A stretch of DNA of 64,000 nucleotides from Exiguobacterium sp. Leaf196 (GCF_001423965.1 NZ_LMPV01000008.1:158760-222759), one strand, 5' to 3'. Positions 15,205 to 24,246 are shown, numbered from the stretch's first letter. Program-made: numbers and translations. The notes: generated from the letters alone by a model not told the origin.

Positions 15205-17106
15205 TTATTGATGAGATTGGCGATGGTTTTCAAATGCCTCGATTTTTTCAGAAAGATATGTCCAATATTCCATTCGCTCGTCAAGCGTCGCTTTGGTCTT
15301 TTCGATGGCTTGATACAATTCATTGACCTTTCCGAGATCACTTCCTGCTGAAGCGAGATCAGCCTCTAATTGCTCTAGTTCAACTTCACTCTCTTCAATT
15401 TGTTGCTCAATGATAGCCCAATCTTGTTGTTCCTGATAACTTAGTTTCTTTGGCGTCTCTGTTTTTGGTGCTGTAGCAACCTCTGCCGTTTTTTCAACGA
15501 CGATTGAGGGAACGGGTGCTGCCATTTGCTCAAGATAGTCTGTATATTGTCCGTAATAAAAAATGATGTTTCCATCTTCAAATGCAATCAGGCGATCGAC
15601 GACCCGGTCGAGGAAGTAGCGATCATGACTGACTGTGATGACAGTACCTGGGAATGATTCTAAATAATCTTCTAGTACGGATAAGGTCTCGGTATCCAAG
15701 TCGTTCGTCGGCTCATCAAGGAAGAGGACGTTCGGTTCTTCCATCAAAATCGTTAACAATTTCAGACGTCGCTTTTCGCCACCAGAAAGCTTGCCGATTT
15801 GTTTATATTGTGCTTCCGGTTTAAAGAGAAATTGTTCGAGCATCTGACTTGCTGTGATCTCCTCACCGGCGAGTGTCGTAATGACTTTTGCGATCCGTTC
15901 GACCTCATCGATGACGCGGCGTTCGGGATGCGTAAATTCGGCGAATTGACCGTAAAAACCAATCTTCACCGTTTCGCCGTGAATGATCTCACCCGTTGTT
16001 GGCTCTAAGCGTTTCGCGAGGATTGAAAGAAGTGTCGATTTTCCACTACCGTTTCGACCAACGATGCCATACCGCTCTTTGCGTCCGATCAGAGCGTCAA
16101 ACGATTCAAAAAGTGTCCGTTCACCAAATCGGTGCGAGACGTCATATGCTTCAATGACTTTCTTGCCGAGGCGGGTCGAACCGACCTGTACTTCAAGTGT
16201 CGCTTCTTCTTCCTCATACGAAAGGTCTTGTAAAGCATCCACGCGCTGGATCCGGGCTTTTTGTTTCGTCGTCCGTGCTTTTGCTCCGCGACGCAACCAA
16301 GCGAGTTCGCGACGGAGGATGTTTTGACGTTTTTCCTCCATAGAAGCCGTCCGTTCACGACGTTCGGCACGTTTTTCAAGAAACGATTCATAGTTTCCGA
16401 CATAGAAATAAGCTGTTCCATTTGCGATCTCCATCATATGATTCGTGACACGATTCAAGAAATAGCGATCATGAGTGATTAGTAGAATCGCACCACGGTA
16501 TTCCTTGATTTGAGTCTCAAGCCAGCTGATCGTCTCGGCATCAAGTTCGTTCGTCGGCTCATCAAGCAGGAGGAGATCGGCTTCATCGAGTAAGGCTTCA
16601 GCGAGTCCGACGCGCTTACGTTGTCCTCCGGAAAGAGAGCCGATCAACGCGTTCAAGTCGAGGATGCCGAGTTTGTTTAAGATCATTTTTAAACGCGATT
16701 CCGTGTCCCACGCTTGCGCGGCATCAACCTCGGTTTGCGCTGTGATGAAGCGGTTGAGTAACGTCTCACTTGTCGAATCCTGTTCGAGCGCTAGTCGTGC
16801 CGTTTCGTAGTGGCGCAACGCGTTGATCGTTGGTGTGTCACCCGAAAGGAGTACTTCCATGACAGTCCGATCTTCCGGATAATCGGTCGTTTGCGATAGC
16901 AAACGGATCCGATAATCATTTGGATGATGGATCGTACCAGCATCTGCTGTTTCTTTGCCTGCTAGAATGTGCAGGAGGGTCGATTTACCGGTACCGTTGA
17001 CGCCAATGATACCGATCCGGTCACCAGGAGAGACAGAAAACGTGACATCTTCAAAGACAATTTTATCGGCAAATTCTTTTTTGAGATTTTCTACTTTCAT
17101 TAACAT
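15205..17106 (-). CDS. yfmR: ABC-F ATPase, Uup/YfmR type
   Basis: 633 residues: two ABC domains without membrane segments plus a C-terminal coiled coil (about 545-625) typical of Uup/YfmR. NBD1 has GVNGTGKST, SGGQRKR and LDEPTNELD. NBD2 has GRNGSGKST, LSGGEKRR and LDEPTNDLD; all are canonical, unlike the other ABC-F protein in this window. YfmR in B. subtilis helps ribosomes stalled at difficult sequences, together with EF-P. The ATG at TAATATG starts one base after the plsC stop, with AGAAGGTG as ribosome-binding site, so it is coupled to plsC. Confidence 0.85.
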   Translation of the reverse strand: MLMKVENLKKEFADKIVFEDVTFSVSPGDRIGIIGVNGTGKSTLLHILAGKETADAGTIHHPNDYRIRLLSQTTDYPEDRTVMEVLLSGDTPTINALRHYETARLALEQDSTSETLLNRFITAQTEVDAAQAWDTESRLKMILNKLGILDLNALIGSLSGGQRKRVGLAEALLDEADLLLLDEPTNELDAETISWLETQIKEYRGAILLITHDRYFLNRVTNHMMEIANGTAYFYVGNYESFLEKRAERRERTASMEEKRQNILRRELAWLRRGAKARTTKQKARIQRVDALQDLSYEEEEATLEVQVGSTRLGKKVIEAYDVSHRFGERTLFESFDALIGRKERYGIVGRNGSGKSTLLSILAKRLEPTTGEIIHGETVKIGFYGQFAEFTHPERRVIDEVERIAKVITTLAGEEITASQMLEQFLFKPEAQYKQIGKLSGGEKRRLKLLTILMEEPNVLFLDEPTNDLDTETLSVLEDYLESFPGTVITVSHDRYFLDRVVDRLIAFEDGNIIFYYGQYTDYLEQMAAPVPSIVVEKTAEVATAPKTETPKKLSYQEQQDWAIIEQQIEESEVELEQLEADLASAGSDLGKVNELYQAIEKTKATLDERMEYWTYLSEKIEAFENHRQSHQ

Positions 17107-17107
17107 A

Positions 17108-17806
17108 TTAGACACCTTCTACAATCTGTTTGATTTGATGTTCGACCGTCTGGACGAGTTCTTTCTGTGTCATCGTGCTCGGGTCAATCGACGGCAAAAT
17201 CGTGACTTCGACTGTAGCCGGACGGATCTTACCCGTTTCCTCCATGACACGATAACTACCTGAAATCGCGACTGGTACGACGCGTGCGCCACTTGATGTC
17301 GCAAGGGTAAAACTTCCTGCTTTGAATTCCGCCATCGGTCCGCCTTTTGAACGTGTTCCTTCTGGGAAGATGATCATTGATTGTCCGTCCTTGATCGTGT
17401 CGACACCAGAGCGGATCGCTTTTAGTGATTGGCGTCGGTCTTTTCGGTCAATCATGACACACCCCATCAGATTCATCCAGACATTAACGATTGGAATTTT
17501 ATTCACTTCGATTTTTGAGATGAATGCTTTTGGTTTATCAATTTTTCCAAGTAGAATCGGAACATCGAAGTTTCCTTGGTGATTCGAGATGAACACGACA
17601 GGTTCATTTGCCGGGATATGTTCATGCCCCGTCACATGGACACGAACGCCAGCGAGTCGGAGGAGAGAGTTCGCCCAGGCGCTCGCTACACGCTGAACGA
17701 ATGCATAGCGCGCGAGATGCGTTCGACGTTTTGCGGTTGGTAAAAACGGTAAGGTACAGGGTAAGACAAGTCCAAAATAAATGAACCAAATGACAGTACG
17801 GATCAT
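17108..17806 (-). CDS. plsC: 1-acyl-sn-glycerol-3-phosphate acyltransferase
   Basis: 232 residues. An N-terminal membrane anchor (about 3-22) is followed by the acyltransferase motifs NHQGNFD (HX4D, about 75) and FPEGTRS (about 146). It acylates lysophosphatidic acid to phosphatidic acid at the inner membrane face. The ATG was chosen because the protein then begins MIRTVIWF, as is usual in the family. The AAAGGAG is about 13 bases upstream, longer than usual, so an alternative start remains possible. Coupled to the yfmR-type gene. Confidence 0.9.
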   Translation of the reverse strand: MIRTVIWFIYFGLVLPCTLPFLPTAKRRTHLARYAFVQRVASAWANSLLRLAGVRVHVTGHEHIPANEPVVFISNHQGNFDVPILLGKIDKPKAFISKIEVNKIPIVNVWMNLMGCVMIDRKDRRQSLKAIRSGVDTIKDGQSMIIFPEGTRSKGGPMAEFKAGSFTLATSSGARVVPVAISGSYRVMEETGKIRPATVEVTILPSIDPSTMTQKELVQTVEHQIKQIVEGV

Positions 17807-17850
17807 GGTAAAGTGACAACTCCTTTTTTCATTGCTGATGTTATTGTACA

Positions 17851-17878
17851 AAAAAAGACCAGGTGTCGCACCCGGTCT
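17851..17878 (-). terminator. Terminator downstream of the 85-residue protein gene
   Basis: AGACC-GGTG / CACC-GGTCT stem with one mismatch and a T-run on the minus strand. It separates this gene from plsC. Confidence 0.75.
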
Positions 17879-17884
17879 CCATGA

Positions 17885-18142
17885 TTATTCCCAGTAACGA
17901 GGCTCAGATTCCTCTTCGCTTTCTCCAAGTTCGAAAGTGAGGCGACGTGTCGTCGGATCAACGGAGAACGTAGCGTTCGTGTTGTCGATCTGTTTGATTT
18001 CCATCGTCTCTTCATCCAAGATGAGAGTCAAGCGGACCTTATCTTCGTGATCTACGAGCAGTACGCCATCTTCCTTCAACCATAAATCGATGACAGGTGA
18101 GTAGCGGAGTGTCCAACCGTTTGATAAAGGGATTTCGTTCAT
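17885..18142 (-). CDS. Small hypothetical protein
   Basis: 85 residues, soluble and acidic (C-terminal GESEEESEP), predicted all-beta. No family recognised. AGGAGG lies 12 bases before the ATG. It has its own terminator and sits downstream of a small membrane protein on the same strand. Confidence 0.65.
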   Translation of the reverse strand: MNEIPLSNGWTLRYSPVIDLWLKEDGVLLVDHEDKVRLTLILDEETMEIKQIDNTNATFSVDPTTRRLTFELGESEEESEPRYWE

Positions 18143-18180
18143 AATGAATCTGTTCCTCCTAGGTGATGAAATCGTGTTCT

Positions 18181-18486
18181 TTATTTATCATGCTGGTCTG
18201 TCCCAGAGAATGCAAGTGGTGTACTCGAATCTCGATTAGGATAGGCAATTTGATAAGACTGTTCTCGTTTTTTCATGCGTTCGTACTGTTTTTTGACGCG
18301 ACGGTATTGAATGTATTCAATGTAAGTCAGATAGGACGTACGGAGTAACTGTCGAATCGATGATAACGATAGGCAAATCGCTAACGTAAAGACGAAAACA
18401 CCAATCGAACTTGTATAATAACCGGTAACAAAACTTAAGTATGTAGTGATGAGACCCGCAATCGTCGTGAATAAGTAGAAGAGCAC
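18181..18486 (-). CDS. Small membrane protein, unknown function
   Basis: 101 residues with two adjacent hydrophobic segments (about 1-20 and 26-45), then a basic, Tyr-rich cytoplasmic helix (YIQYRRVKKQYERMKKR) and a polar tail. The GTG start lies eight bases after GAGGAGG. No family recognised. Probably co-transcribed with the next small gene (38-base gap). Confidence 0.65.
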   Translation of the reverse strand: MLFYLFTTIAGLITTYLSFVTGYYTSSIGVFVFTLAICLSLSSIRQLLRTSYLTYIEYIQYRRVKKQYERMKKREQSYQIAYPNRDSSTPLAFSGTDQHDK

Positions 18487-18589
18487 GTCCGTTTCCTCCT
18501 CAAAATTAAAATATAGGTGTGTTCATCTAATTCGAGGTTGAACTTGATTTTCCTTTATCGTCCTGTAAATGTCCGGAAAAAATAAAAAA

Positions 18590-18611
18590 ATCCACACGGA
18601 AGGTGTAGATT
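18590..18611 (-). terminator. Terminator of the 55-residue peptide gene
   Basis: Minus-strand ATCTACAC and GTGTGGAT pair, followed by TTTTTTTATTTTTT. The stem begins right after the stop codon. Confidence 0.8.
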
Positions 18612-18779
18612 TTAAGGGCGATCGATTTGCTGAAGCGCTGGTGTCTTCGGAGTCATATCTGTACTGTTTGATCCTTCTGCAAAAACGATTCCAATCGTAG
18701 CAAGGAAAGCAAAAAATGCAAAAACCAATGTTTTCGTGAAGCGTCGAGCGAACGAACGCGATTGAATATTATGAAACAT
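18612..18779 (-). CDS. 55-residue exported or membrane-anchored peptide
   Basis: A short ORF with a basic N-terminus (RSFARRFTK), a hydrophobic stretch (about residues 17-33, LVFAFFAFLATIGIVFA) and a polar tail ending QIDRP. This reads as a signal peptide with possible cleavage after VFA, or as a single-pass membrane peptide. GGGGGAT precedes the ATG at suitable spacing and a strong terminator follows immediately. No known family; function unknown. Confidence 0.6.
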   Translation of the reverse strand: MFHNIQSRSFARRFTKTLVFAFFAFLATIGIVFAEGSNSTDMTPKTPALQQIDRP

Positions 18780-19012
18780 TTTTATCCCCCATATTTACCT
18801 AAACTAAACCTTCTTTTTCCTGTTATTTAATCATATATCTTTTTTTCAAAAAAATCACGCAAATGTGTTTCGTTCACAAATATGTCACAACTGTCATCGT
18901 GGGGTCGATTTCAGAGGTGAACAGAAAAAGAGTATAGTATGGTAGGGAAAGAACAGCAGGATGGTAAGAATGAACTTGAACCAATTCAAATAGAGAGAGG
19001 AGATGACCCGAA

Positions 19013-19867
19013 ATGGGATTACGCGCAGGACAGGTTGTCACATTAAAAGTAGAACGTGAAGCAGAGTTCGGAGTGTTTTTGACAGATGGAAATGAAGATG
19101 TGTTGTTGCATAACAATGAACAGACACAAAAAGTAGCTCTTGATGATGAAGTAGAAGTCTTCTTGTATCAAGATAATGAAGGACGTTTGGCATCATCGAT
19201 GACGATTCCAGAAGCTTCATTTGAAGACTACGTCAAGACGACGATCAATGGGACACGCTATAACACAGGAGTGTTCGCGAATATCGGGATTCAAAAAGAT
19301 GTTCTTGTCTCACTTGACGATTTGCCGCAACGTCGGATGTTCTGGCCGGAAGAAGGCGATCAACTTTTCATTCGTCTAAAACATGATCAAAAGCTTCGTT
19401 TACTCGGAGACCCTGCACCATATGCTTACTTCAACTTACGAGCGAAGCCAGCTCCAGAAGAATGGAACAACATGGACGTCGAAGGTCTCGTCTTCTCACA
19501 ACGCGAACCAGGCGTCAATGTCTGGGTCAACGATCAGTCAATCGGATTCTTGCATGAACGCGAGATGGAACGTTGGCCGCGTCTTGGAGAAGTCTTGAAA
19601 TTACGAGTGACAAATGTAAAACCAGATGGTACAGTATTACTTTCAGCACGACCACGTGCCTTTGAAGCCATTGATACAGACGCGGAGTTGATTCTGAACC
19701 ATCTACTTGAACATGATGGTCAGATGCCGTATGGTGATAAGACAGCTCCCGAGAAGATCGATGAAGTATTCGGTCTCAGTAAGGCAGCATTCAAACGAGC
19801 GCTCGGTCGCCTGTTGAAAGATAAAAAAATAGAAAAAAATGAAACGGGTATTCGGTTGACGCAATAA
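19013..19867 (+). CDS. cvfB: S1-domain RNA-binding protein CvfB (YitL-like)
   Basis: 284 residues. It starts with an S1-like domain (about 3-62), has a second, degenerate S1-like unit and a third S1 domain (about 150-215, GLVFSQREPGVNVWV...GTVLLSARP), and ends in a winged helix (about 225-284), the CvfB architecture. In staphylococci CvfB is an RNA-binding regulator affecting virulence factors. The ATG follows AGAGAGGAGATGACCCGAA. A TATAGT hexamer near 18930 could be its -10, but the -35 is weak. Confidence 0.88.
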   Translation: MGLRAGQVVTLKVEREAEFGVFLTDGNEDVLLHNNEQTQKVALDDEVEVFLYQDNEGRLASSMTIPEASFEDYVKTTINGTRYNTGVFANIGIQKDVLVSLDDLPQRRMFWPEEGDQLFIRLKHDQKLRLLGDPAPYAYFNLRAKPAPEEWNNMDVEGLVFSQREPGVNVWVNDQSIGFLHEREMERWPRLGEVLKLRVTNVKPDGTVLLSARPRAFEAIDTDAELILNHLLEHDGQMPYGDKTAPEKIDEVFGLSKAAFKRALGRLLKDKKIEKNETGIRLTQ

Positions 19868-20022
19868 TCAAACCGAGTAAGCCTGCGTTTCGAATAGATA
19901 GTAAGGAATTCATCATTTTGGTGGTTGCGGCTGGTTTGATTACCGGCGACCATTTACTGAATATACCCCATCACTAGTGGGGGCACGCGATGACGTTCAT
20001 CGCACGGTCCGGGCACTTCGCC
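19865..20022 (+). ncRNA. Candidate structured RNA between cvfB and cshA
   Basis: Nested inverted repeats suggest a folded RNA: TAATCAAACC (19865-19874) with GGTTTGATTA (19933-19942); GGCGA (19945-19949) with TCGCC (20018-20022), enclosing two hairpins, CCCCA/TGGGG (19966-19982) and GCGATGA/TCATCGC (19987-20003). It lies before the cshA promoter, so it is either a cvfB 3' UTR or a separate transcript. I cannot match it to a known riboswitch or RNA class, and strand is uncertain. Confidence 0.4.
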
Positions 20023-20111
20023 TTTCCCTCGCCCTTATGGCAACGATTATGATGGTGACTTCCCTAAACATTATTATGAGAGAAACCACTCTATCTTTAT
20101 GGGATAGATTC

Positions 20112-20120
20112 TGTTATAAT
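20112..20120 (+). promoter_or_regulatory. Extended -10 promoter for cshA
   Basis: TGTTATAAT is a perfect extended -10 (TGnTATAAT). The -35 at 17-base spacing (TATCTT) is poor, as usual for extended -10 promoters. Confidence 0.6.
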
Positions 20121-20146
20121 AGGTAGTCGATTGTATTCGTTACGGT

Positions 20147-20173
20147 AGCGTCTGTTTAGTGGCAGACGCTTTT
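20147..20173 (+). terminator. Terminator-like hairpin in the cshA leader
   Basis: AGCGTCTG and CAGACGCT make a perfect 8-bp stem followed by TTTT, between the promoter and the cshA ribosome-binding site. It may attenuate cshA or act as a cold-sensitive structure. Confidence 0.5.
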
Positions 20174-20199
20174 CATATGACAAAGGAGAGTATTTAGCA

Positions 20200-21759
20200 T
20201 TGACAACATTTCGTGAATTAAATCTTAGTGAGGCACTTATCAAAGGTGTCCTAAAAATGGGCTTTGAAGAAGCAACACCAATCCAAGCAGAAACAATTCC
20301 AGTCGGACTCAGCGGCGTTGACTTAATTGGTCAAGCACAAACAGGTACTGGTAAAACTGCAGCATTCGGTATCCCAACAATCGAGCGTCTTGACGCAAAA
20401 TCACGCAACATCCAAGCGTTGATCCTTGCTCCGACACGTGAGCTTGCAATCCAAGTAGCTGAAGAATTGAACCGGATCGGTGAAGTAAAACGCGTTCATG
20501 CACTTCCTGTTTACGGCGGTCAGCAAATCGATCGTCAAATCCGTGCACTTCGCAAAAATCCACAAATCGTCGTTGCGACACCAGGACGTTTGATGGACCA
20601 CATGAACCGTAAGACGTTGAACCTCGATCACGTTCAAACGGTCATCCTTGACGAGGCAGATGAGATGTTGAACATGGGATTCGTCGAAGATATCGAGAAA
20701 ATCCTCGGTGCACTTCCTGAAACACGTCAAACACTCTTGTTCTCAGCAACGATGCCACCACAAATTCGTAAAATCGCAGATCGTTTCATGACGACTCCGA
20801 CGCACATCAAAGTCAAAGCAAAAGAAATGACAGTTGAAAACATCGACCAGTCATTCATCGAATTGAAAGAAAGCCAAAAATTCGACGTTCTTTGCCGTTT
20901 GATCGACACGGATTCTCCAGAACTTTCAATCATCTTCGGTCGTACGAAAAAACGTGTTGACGAGATGACAGAAGGCTTGATCCAACGCGGATACACAGCT
21001 GACGGTTTACATGGTGACTTAACACAAGCGAAACGTGACCAAGTCATCCGTCGTTTCAAAAAAGGAACGATCGATATCCTCGTAGCGACAGACGTTGCAG
21101 CACGTGGTCTTGACATCTCTGGTGTCACACACGTCTACAACTTCGACGTCCCACAAGATCCAGAAAGCTACGTTCACCGGATCGGTCGTACAGGTCGTGC
21201 TGGTAAAACAGGATCGGCTGTCACATTTGTTACACCACGTGAATTCGGTCAAATTAAAACAATCGAACGTGTCACGAACAAAAAAATGTCACGTCGTCAT
21301 GCACCAACGCTTGATGAAATCTTAGAAGGCAACTTGAAGCTTGCTGCACAAGAACTCATTAAACGTGTTGAAGCAAAAGACTCAAAAGAATATACGACAC
21401 TTGCACAAGAACTCTTAGAAGAGTACGAAGCAGTGGAACTTCTTTCAGCAGCACTTAAAGGATTGACGAAAGAGCCGGATGCAACACCAGTCCAAATCTC
21501 TTCAATCGAACCAATCCGCGTGAAACGTTTCGGTAGCAACGGTGGTGGAAACCGTCGTCCTTACGGAAACAAAGGTGGAAGTGGAAGCGGCAACCGCAGT
21601 GGCGGATACCGTGGAAACAACCCGCGTGGTGGCGATCGTCGTGAAGGTGGTCGTTCATCTTCTTCATCAGATCGTCGTGAAGGCGGTTATGCTGGACGTA
21701 GCAACCGTAGCGAAAGCGATCGTAACCGTGGTGGACGCAAACCACGTTTTGAAAAGTAA
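20200..21759 (+). CDS. cshA: DEAD-box RNA helicase CshA
   Basis: 519 residues. Motifs: [14 protein letters not shown] (Q-motif, about 19), AQTGTGKT (about 46), [18 protein letters not shown] (about 151), SAT, ARGLDI and [11 protein letters not shown] long C-terminal extension ends in an RGG/Gly-Ser-Arg-rich tail (about 445-519). CshA unwinds mRNA and rRNA structures and associates with the RNA degradosome, and is important in the cold. The TTG start gives MTTFRELNL, aligned with the B. subtilis start; AAAGGAG lies 11 bases upstream. Codon usage is biased towards a highly expressed gene. Confidence 0.95.
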   Translation: MTTFRELNLSEALIKGVLKMGFEEATPIQAETIPVGLSGVDLIGQAQTGTGKTAAFGIPTIERLDAKSRNIQALILAPTRELAIQVAEELNRIGEVKRVHALPVYGGQQIDRQIRALRKNPQIVVATPGRLMDHMNRKTLNLDHVQTVILDEADEMLNMGFVEDIEKILGALPETRQTLLFSATMPPQIRKIADRFMTTPTHIKVKAKEMTVENIDQSFIELKESQKFDVLCRLIDTDSPELSIIFGRTKKRVDEMTEGLIQRGYTADGLHGDLTQAKRDQVIRRFKKGTIDILVATDVAARGLDISGVTHVYNFDVPQDPESYVHRIGRTGRAGKTGSAVTFVTPREFGQIKTIERVTNKKMSRRHAPTLDEILEGNLKLAAQELIKRVEAKDSKEYTTLAQELLEEYEAVELLSAALKGLTKEPDATPVQISSIEPIRVKRFGSNGGGNRRPYGNKGGSGSGNRSGGYRGNNPRGGDRREGGRSSSSSDRREGGYAGRSNRSESDRNRGGRKPRFEK

Positions 21760-21766
21760 ACGATTC

Positions 21767-21800
21767 GAACCGATTTGTCACAGACAAGTCGGTTCTTTTT
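21767..21800 (+). terminator. Terminator after cshA
   Basis: GAACCGA-TTGTC pairs with GACAA-TCGGTTC around ACA, followed by a T-run. Confidence 0.85.
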
Positions 21801-21835
21801 TATGATTTATCTAAGCGGTCATGATAAAATGAGCC

Positions 21836-22132
21836 ATGAACGATAGGGAGAGGGCTGAATCATTCGTGTATACCATTTATGTAGCAGCATCCGTCTGTCT
21901 CGTTGCACTGATCGTCGCGACGAAAAAGATTTGTGAGCGGACGACAAAAGGACATTTTCGTTATATTCCGTTAGCGACCTTATTATTTGGTGGCATCATC
22001 TTTCTTGTGCTGGCCATTGGTAAGGGCGGAGCTGTTGGGATTCAATACGGTGTCCTGAGTATCATCTACTTGACGGCGACATTCGGTGTGTATTTGTATA
22101 TCGCTATGCGGAAAGATACGACGTTATCGTAA
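21836..22132 (+). CDS. Small membrane protein (three predicted TM segments)
   Basis: Up to 98 residues with hydrophobic segments at about 11-27, 43-63 and 70-90. No family recognised beyond a resemblance in layout to YesK-type proteins. The start is uncertain: the first ATG has no ribosome-binding site, while a GTG at 21866 lies 11 bases after GGGAGAGGG and would give 88 residues. Flanked by terminators on both sides, so probably monocistronic. Confidence 0.6.
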   Translation: MNDRERAESFVYTIYVAASVCLVALIVATKKICERTTKGHFRYIPLATLLFGGIIFLVLAIGKGGAVGIQYGVLSIIYLTATFGVYLYIAMRKDTTLS

Positions 22133-22135
22133 AAC

Positions 22136-22171
22136 AGGGGCTCTCTCGTTACAGAGAGGCTCCTTTTTTGT
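22136..22171 (+). terminator. Terminator after small membrane protein gene
   Basis: GGGGCTCTCT and AGAGAGGCTCC pair with one bulge, followed by TTTTTT. Confidence 0.82.
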
Positions 22172-22204
22172 TAAGATAGAACAAGAGTACAAGGGGGGAA
22201 TAGA

Positions 22205-23395
22205 ATGGACGCATTAGATGTCATCGTTCATCCCGAAGAGATAGAGGCGTGGTTTCAACCGATCGTAGGCGCTGCCCCTTTTAAGGTGGAAGGGTATGAA
22301 ATCCAGTCCCATTTTCGTGGAGAACCGTTAAAACCATTTTTTCAGGAAGATGATGTTCCGATCGAGTATCAGCTCGAAGTCATGGGACATGTCGTCCGTC
22401 AAGCATTCCAAAAAGTACCCTCCGATACACAAGCGTTCATCCTGATCCGTTGTCGTCCGGCTTGGTTGTTTGAGAACGGTGGGGAAGATTTCTTGCATGT
22501 TTTACGTACGGTCGACTCGTCGTTTCCAAAAGAACGGATGTATGTTACTTTGACGGATGTTCAAGTCGATGATTTTGATCGTCTGGGCCGGATCGTCGCT
22601 TACTATCAGAATTCTGGACTGAAGGTAGCGCTGGATCGCGCGGAAGCAACGAGTCTCGAACGCGTCTTTTCGATGTCGCCGGATATGTTAATCGTCGATC
22701 TATCTTCAATGATTGAGAAAAAGACCGTCTCAGCATCGTATCCGCATCTCTTACAGACGATGGAGCACCTTTGTGATCAGCTTGGAGCGCCACTTTTGTA
22801 TAAAAACATCAGTCATCTTGGTCAACTTCGATATGCGTGGCAGCATGGTGGACGCTATTACATGGGGAATCTTTTAGGAGAGGCTGCGCCGGAATGGGTC
22901 ATGACTTGTCCTGGAATGGAGGTCTTGATCCATGAAGTCCCGATGTTCTATAAATATGATCGGGAACAGATGAATCGCCTGTTCCAACTGGAGCAAGACT
23001 GGACAGTCCGATTTAATGAGTATTGTCAGTCCTTGAAGTCGGAGCAAGATCTCGATCAATGGCTGCTAATGCTCGCCCGGAAGATGGAGCCGGAATTCAT
23101 CCGGTTTTACATCACGGACGCGAATGGCTTCCAACAGTCTTCGAATGTCAGTAAAAAGAGTGGCGAGTGGAAACTGTATTCCTTCTACAAGGGATACAAC
23201 TGGAGTTTTCGTCCTTACTTTATCCGGACGACGGTAGCAATGGAGAGACGGCATAGCGGATATCTGTCGGAACGGTACGTCGACTTCAGCTCGAGTGAAC
23301 AAACGCGGACGTTTAGTATGCCGCTCAGCAATGGCATGTTCTTATTTGCGGATATCTCCGCAGATTATCTATATCAAGAACGATTGAGTGAATGA
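22205..23395 (+). CDS. ykuI: YkuI-like protein with degenerate EAL domain and PAS-like C-domain
   Basis: 396 residues. The N-terminal EAL-like domain (about 10-240) is followed by a YkuI_C PAS-like sensor (about 255-390, with FIRFYITDANG and NWSFRPYF). Compared with B. subtilis YkuI from memory, the metal and catalytic positions are replaced: the EVLG motif reads EIQS, FMNQD reads LIRCR, EITEH reads TLTDV, the DLLKID lysine is Ile, and the later Glu in LLYED is Lys. It should not hydrolyse c-di-GMP; whether it still binds the nucleotide is open. It precedes map by only 13 bases and shares its transcript. Confidence 0.85.
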   Translation: MDALDVIVHPEEIEAWFQPIVGAAPFKVEGYEIQSHFRGEPLKPFFQEDDVPIEYQLEVMGHVVRQAFQKVPSDTQAFILIRCRPAWLFENGGEDFLHVLRTVDSSFPKERMYVTLTDVQVDDFDRLGRIVAYYQNSGLKVALDRAEATSLERVFSMSPDMLIVDLSSMIEKKTVSASYPHLLQTMEHLCDQLGAPLLYKNISHLGQLRYAWQHGGRYYMGNLLGEAAPEWVMTCPGMEVLIHEVPMFYKYDREQMNRLFQLEQDWTVRFNEYCQSLKSEQDLDQWLLMLARKMEPEFIRFYITDANGFQQSSNVSKKSGEWKLYSFYKGYNWSFRPYFIRTTVAMERRHSGYLSERYVDFSSSEQTRTFSMPLSNGMFLFADISADYLYQERLSE

Positions 23396-23408
23396 GGAGG
23401 AAATGAAA

Positions 23409-24170
23409 GTGTTAGATTATGATTATGAAGCATTACGAGAAATTGGACGCATCGTCGCGATGGCGCGCGACGAGATGGCGGATGCCGTCAAACCAGGAAT
23501 CACGACAAAGGAACTTGATGACATCGGAGCACGTATTCTGAAGGAGCAGGGAGCAGAATCTGCCCCGATCGTCATGTATGATTTTCCGGGAGCGACATGT
23601 ATCAGTGTCAACGATATCGCAGCACACGGTATTCCCGGTAAATATGTCATTCAAGAAGGCGATATTGTTAATGTCGATGTCTCAGCTGTGAAGAATGGCT
23701 ACTATTCGGATACGGGGAAAACAGTCATCGCAGGAGAAGCAAAACGTCCGGAAGATGTCCGACTCGTTGAAGTATCATTGACGGCGCTTGAAAAAGGACT
23801 CGAGAAGGTCAAAGCCGGAACGAAGGTCAATCAGATCGGAAAAGCGATCTATGCTGAAACGCGTAAGAGTGGTTTCACCGTCATCCGTAACTTAGCGGGG
23901 CATGGTCTCGGGAAGACACTTCATGGTGAGCCGGAATCCATCTCGAACTACTTCAATCGTGAAGAAAACGATCTGCTGAAGGAAGGGCAAGTCATTGCTG
24001 TCGAGACGTTCATTTCAACAGGAGACGAGTTCTGTATCGAAGATGAGCGGGATGGCTGGACGTTATACACACCAAATCGGAGCCTTGTCTCACAGTTTGA
24101 GCACACTGTCGTCGTCTTAAAGGACGGGTATGAGATTTTGACGAAAGTCGAAGGCAAAGAATCGTTCTAA
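23409..24170 (+). CDS. map: Methionine aminopeptidase, type I
   Basis: 253 residues. The five metal ligands are present: two Asp in NVDVSAVKNGYYSDTG, His in GHGLGKTLHGEP, Glu in VETFI and Glu in FEHTV. It removes N-terminal Met from nascent proteins. The GTG start lies eight bases after GAGGAGG; two in-frame ATGs upstream overlap that site. This is a free-standing map, not the one usually found with secY/adk, so a second copy is likely elsewhere. Followed by a bidirectional terminator. Confidence 0.94.
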   Translation: MLDYDYEALREIGRIVAMARDEMADAVKPGITTKELDDIGARILKEQGAESAPIVMYDFPGATCISVNDIAAHGIPGKYVIQEGDIVNVDVSAVKNGYYSDTGKTVIAGEAKRPEDVRLVEVSLTALEKGLEKVKAGTKVNQIGKAIYAETRKSGFTVIRNLAGHGLGKTLHGEPESISNYFNREENDLLKEGQVIAVETFISTGDEFCIEDERDGWTLYTPNRSLVSQFEHTVVVLKDGYEILTKVEGKESF

Positions 24171-24192
24171 AAAAGTTCGCATAATAAAACAC

Positions 24193-24232
24193 AAAAAGAG
24201 GCAATGGAAGTCAATCCATTGCCTCTTTTTTG
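24193..24232. terminator. Bidirectional terminator, map / menC
   Basis: AAGAGGCAATGGA and TCCATTGCCTCTT pair perfectly around six bases, with A and T runs on either side. Confidence 0.88.
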
Positions 24233-24246
24233 TCGTGGTGTTCTTG

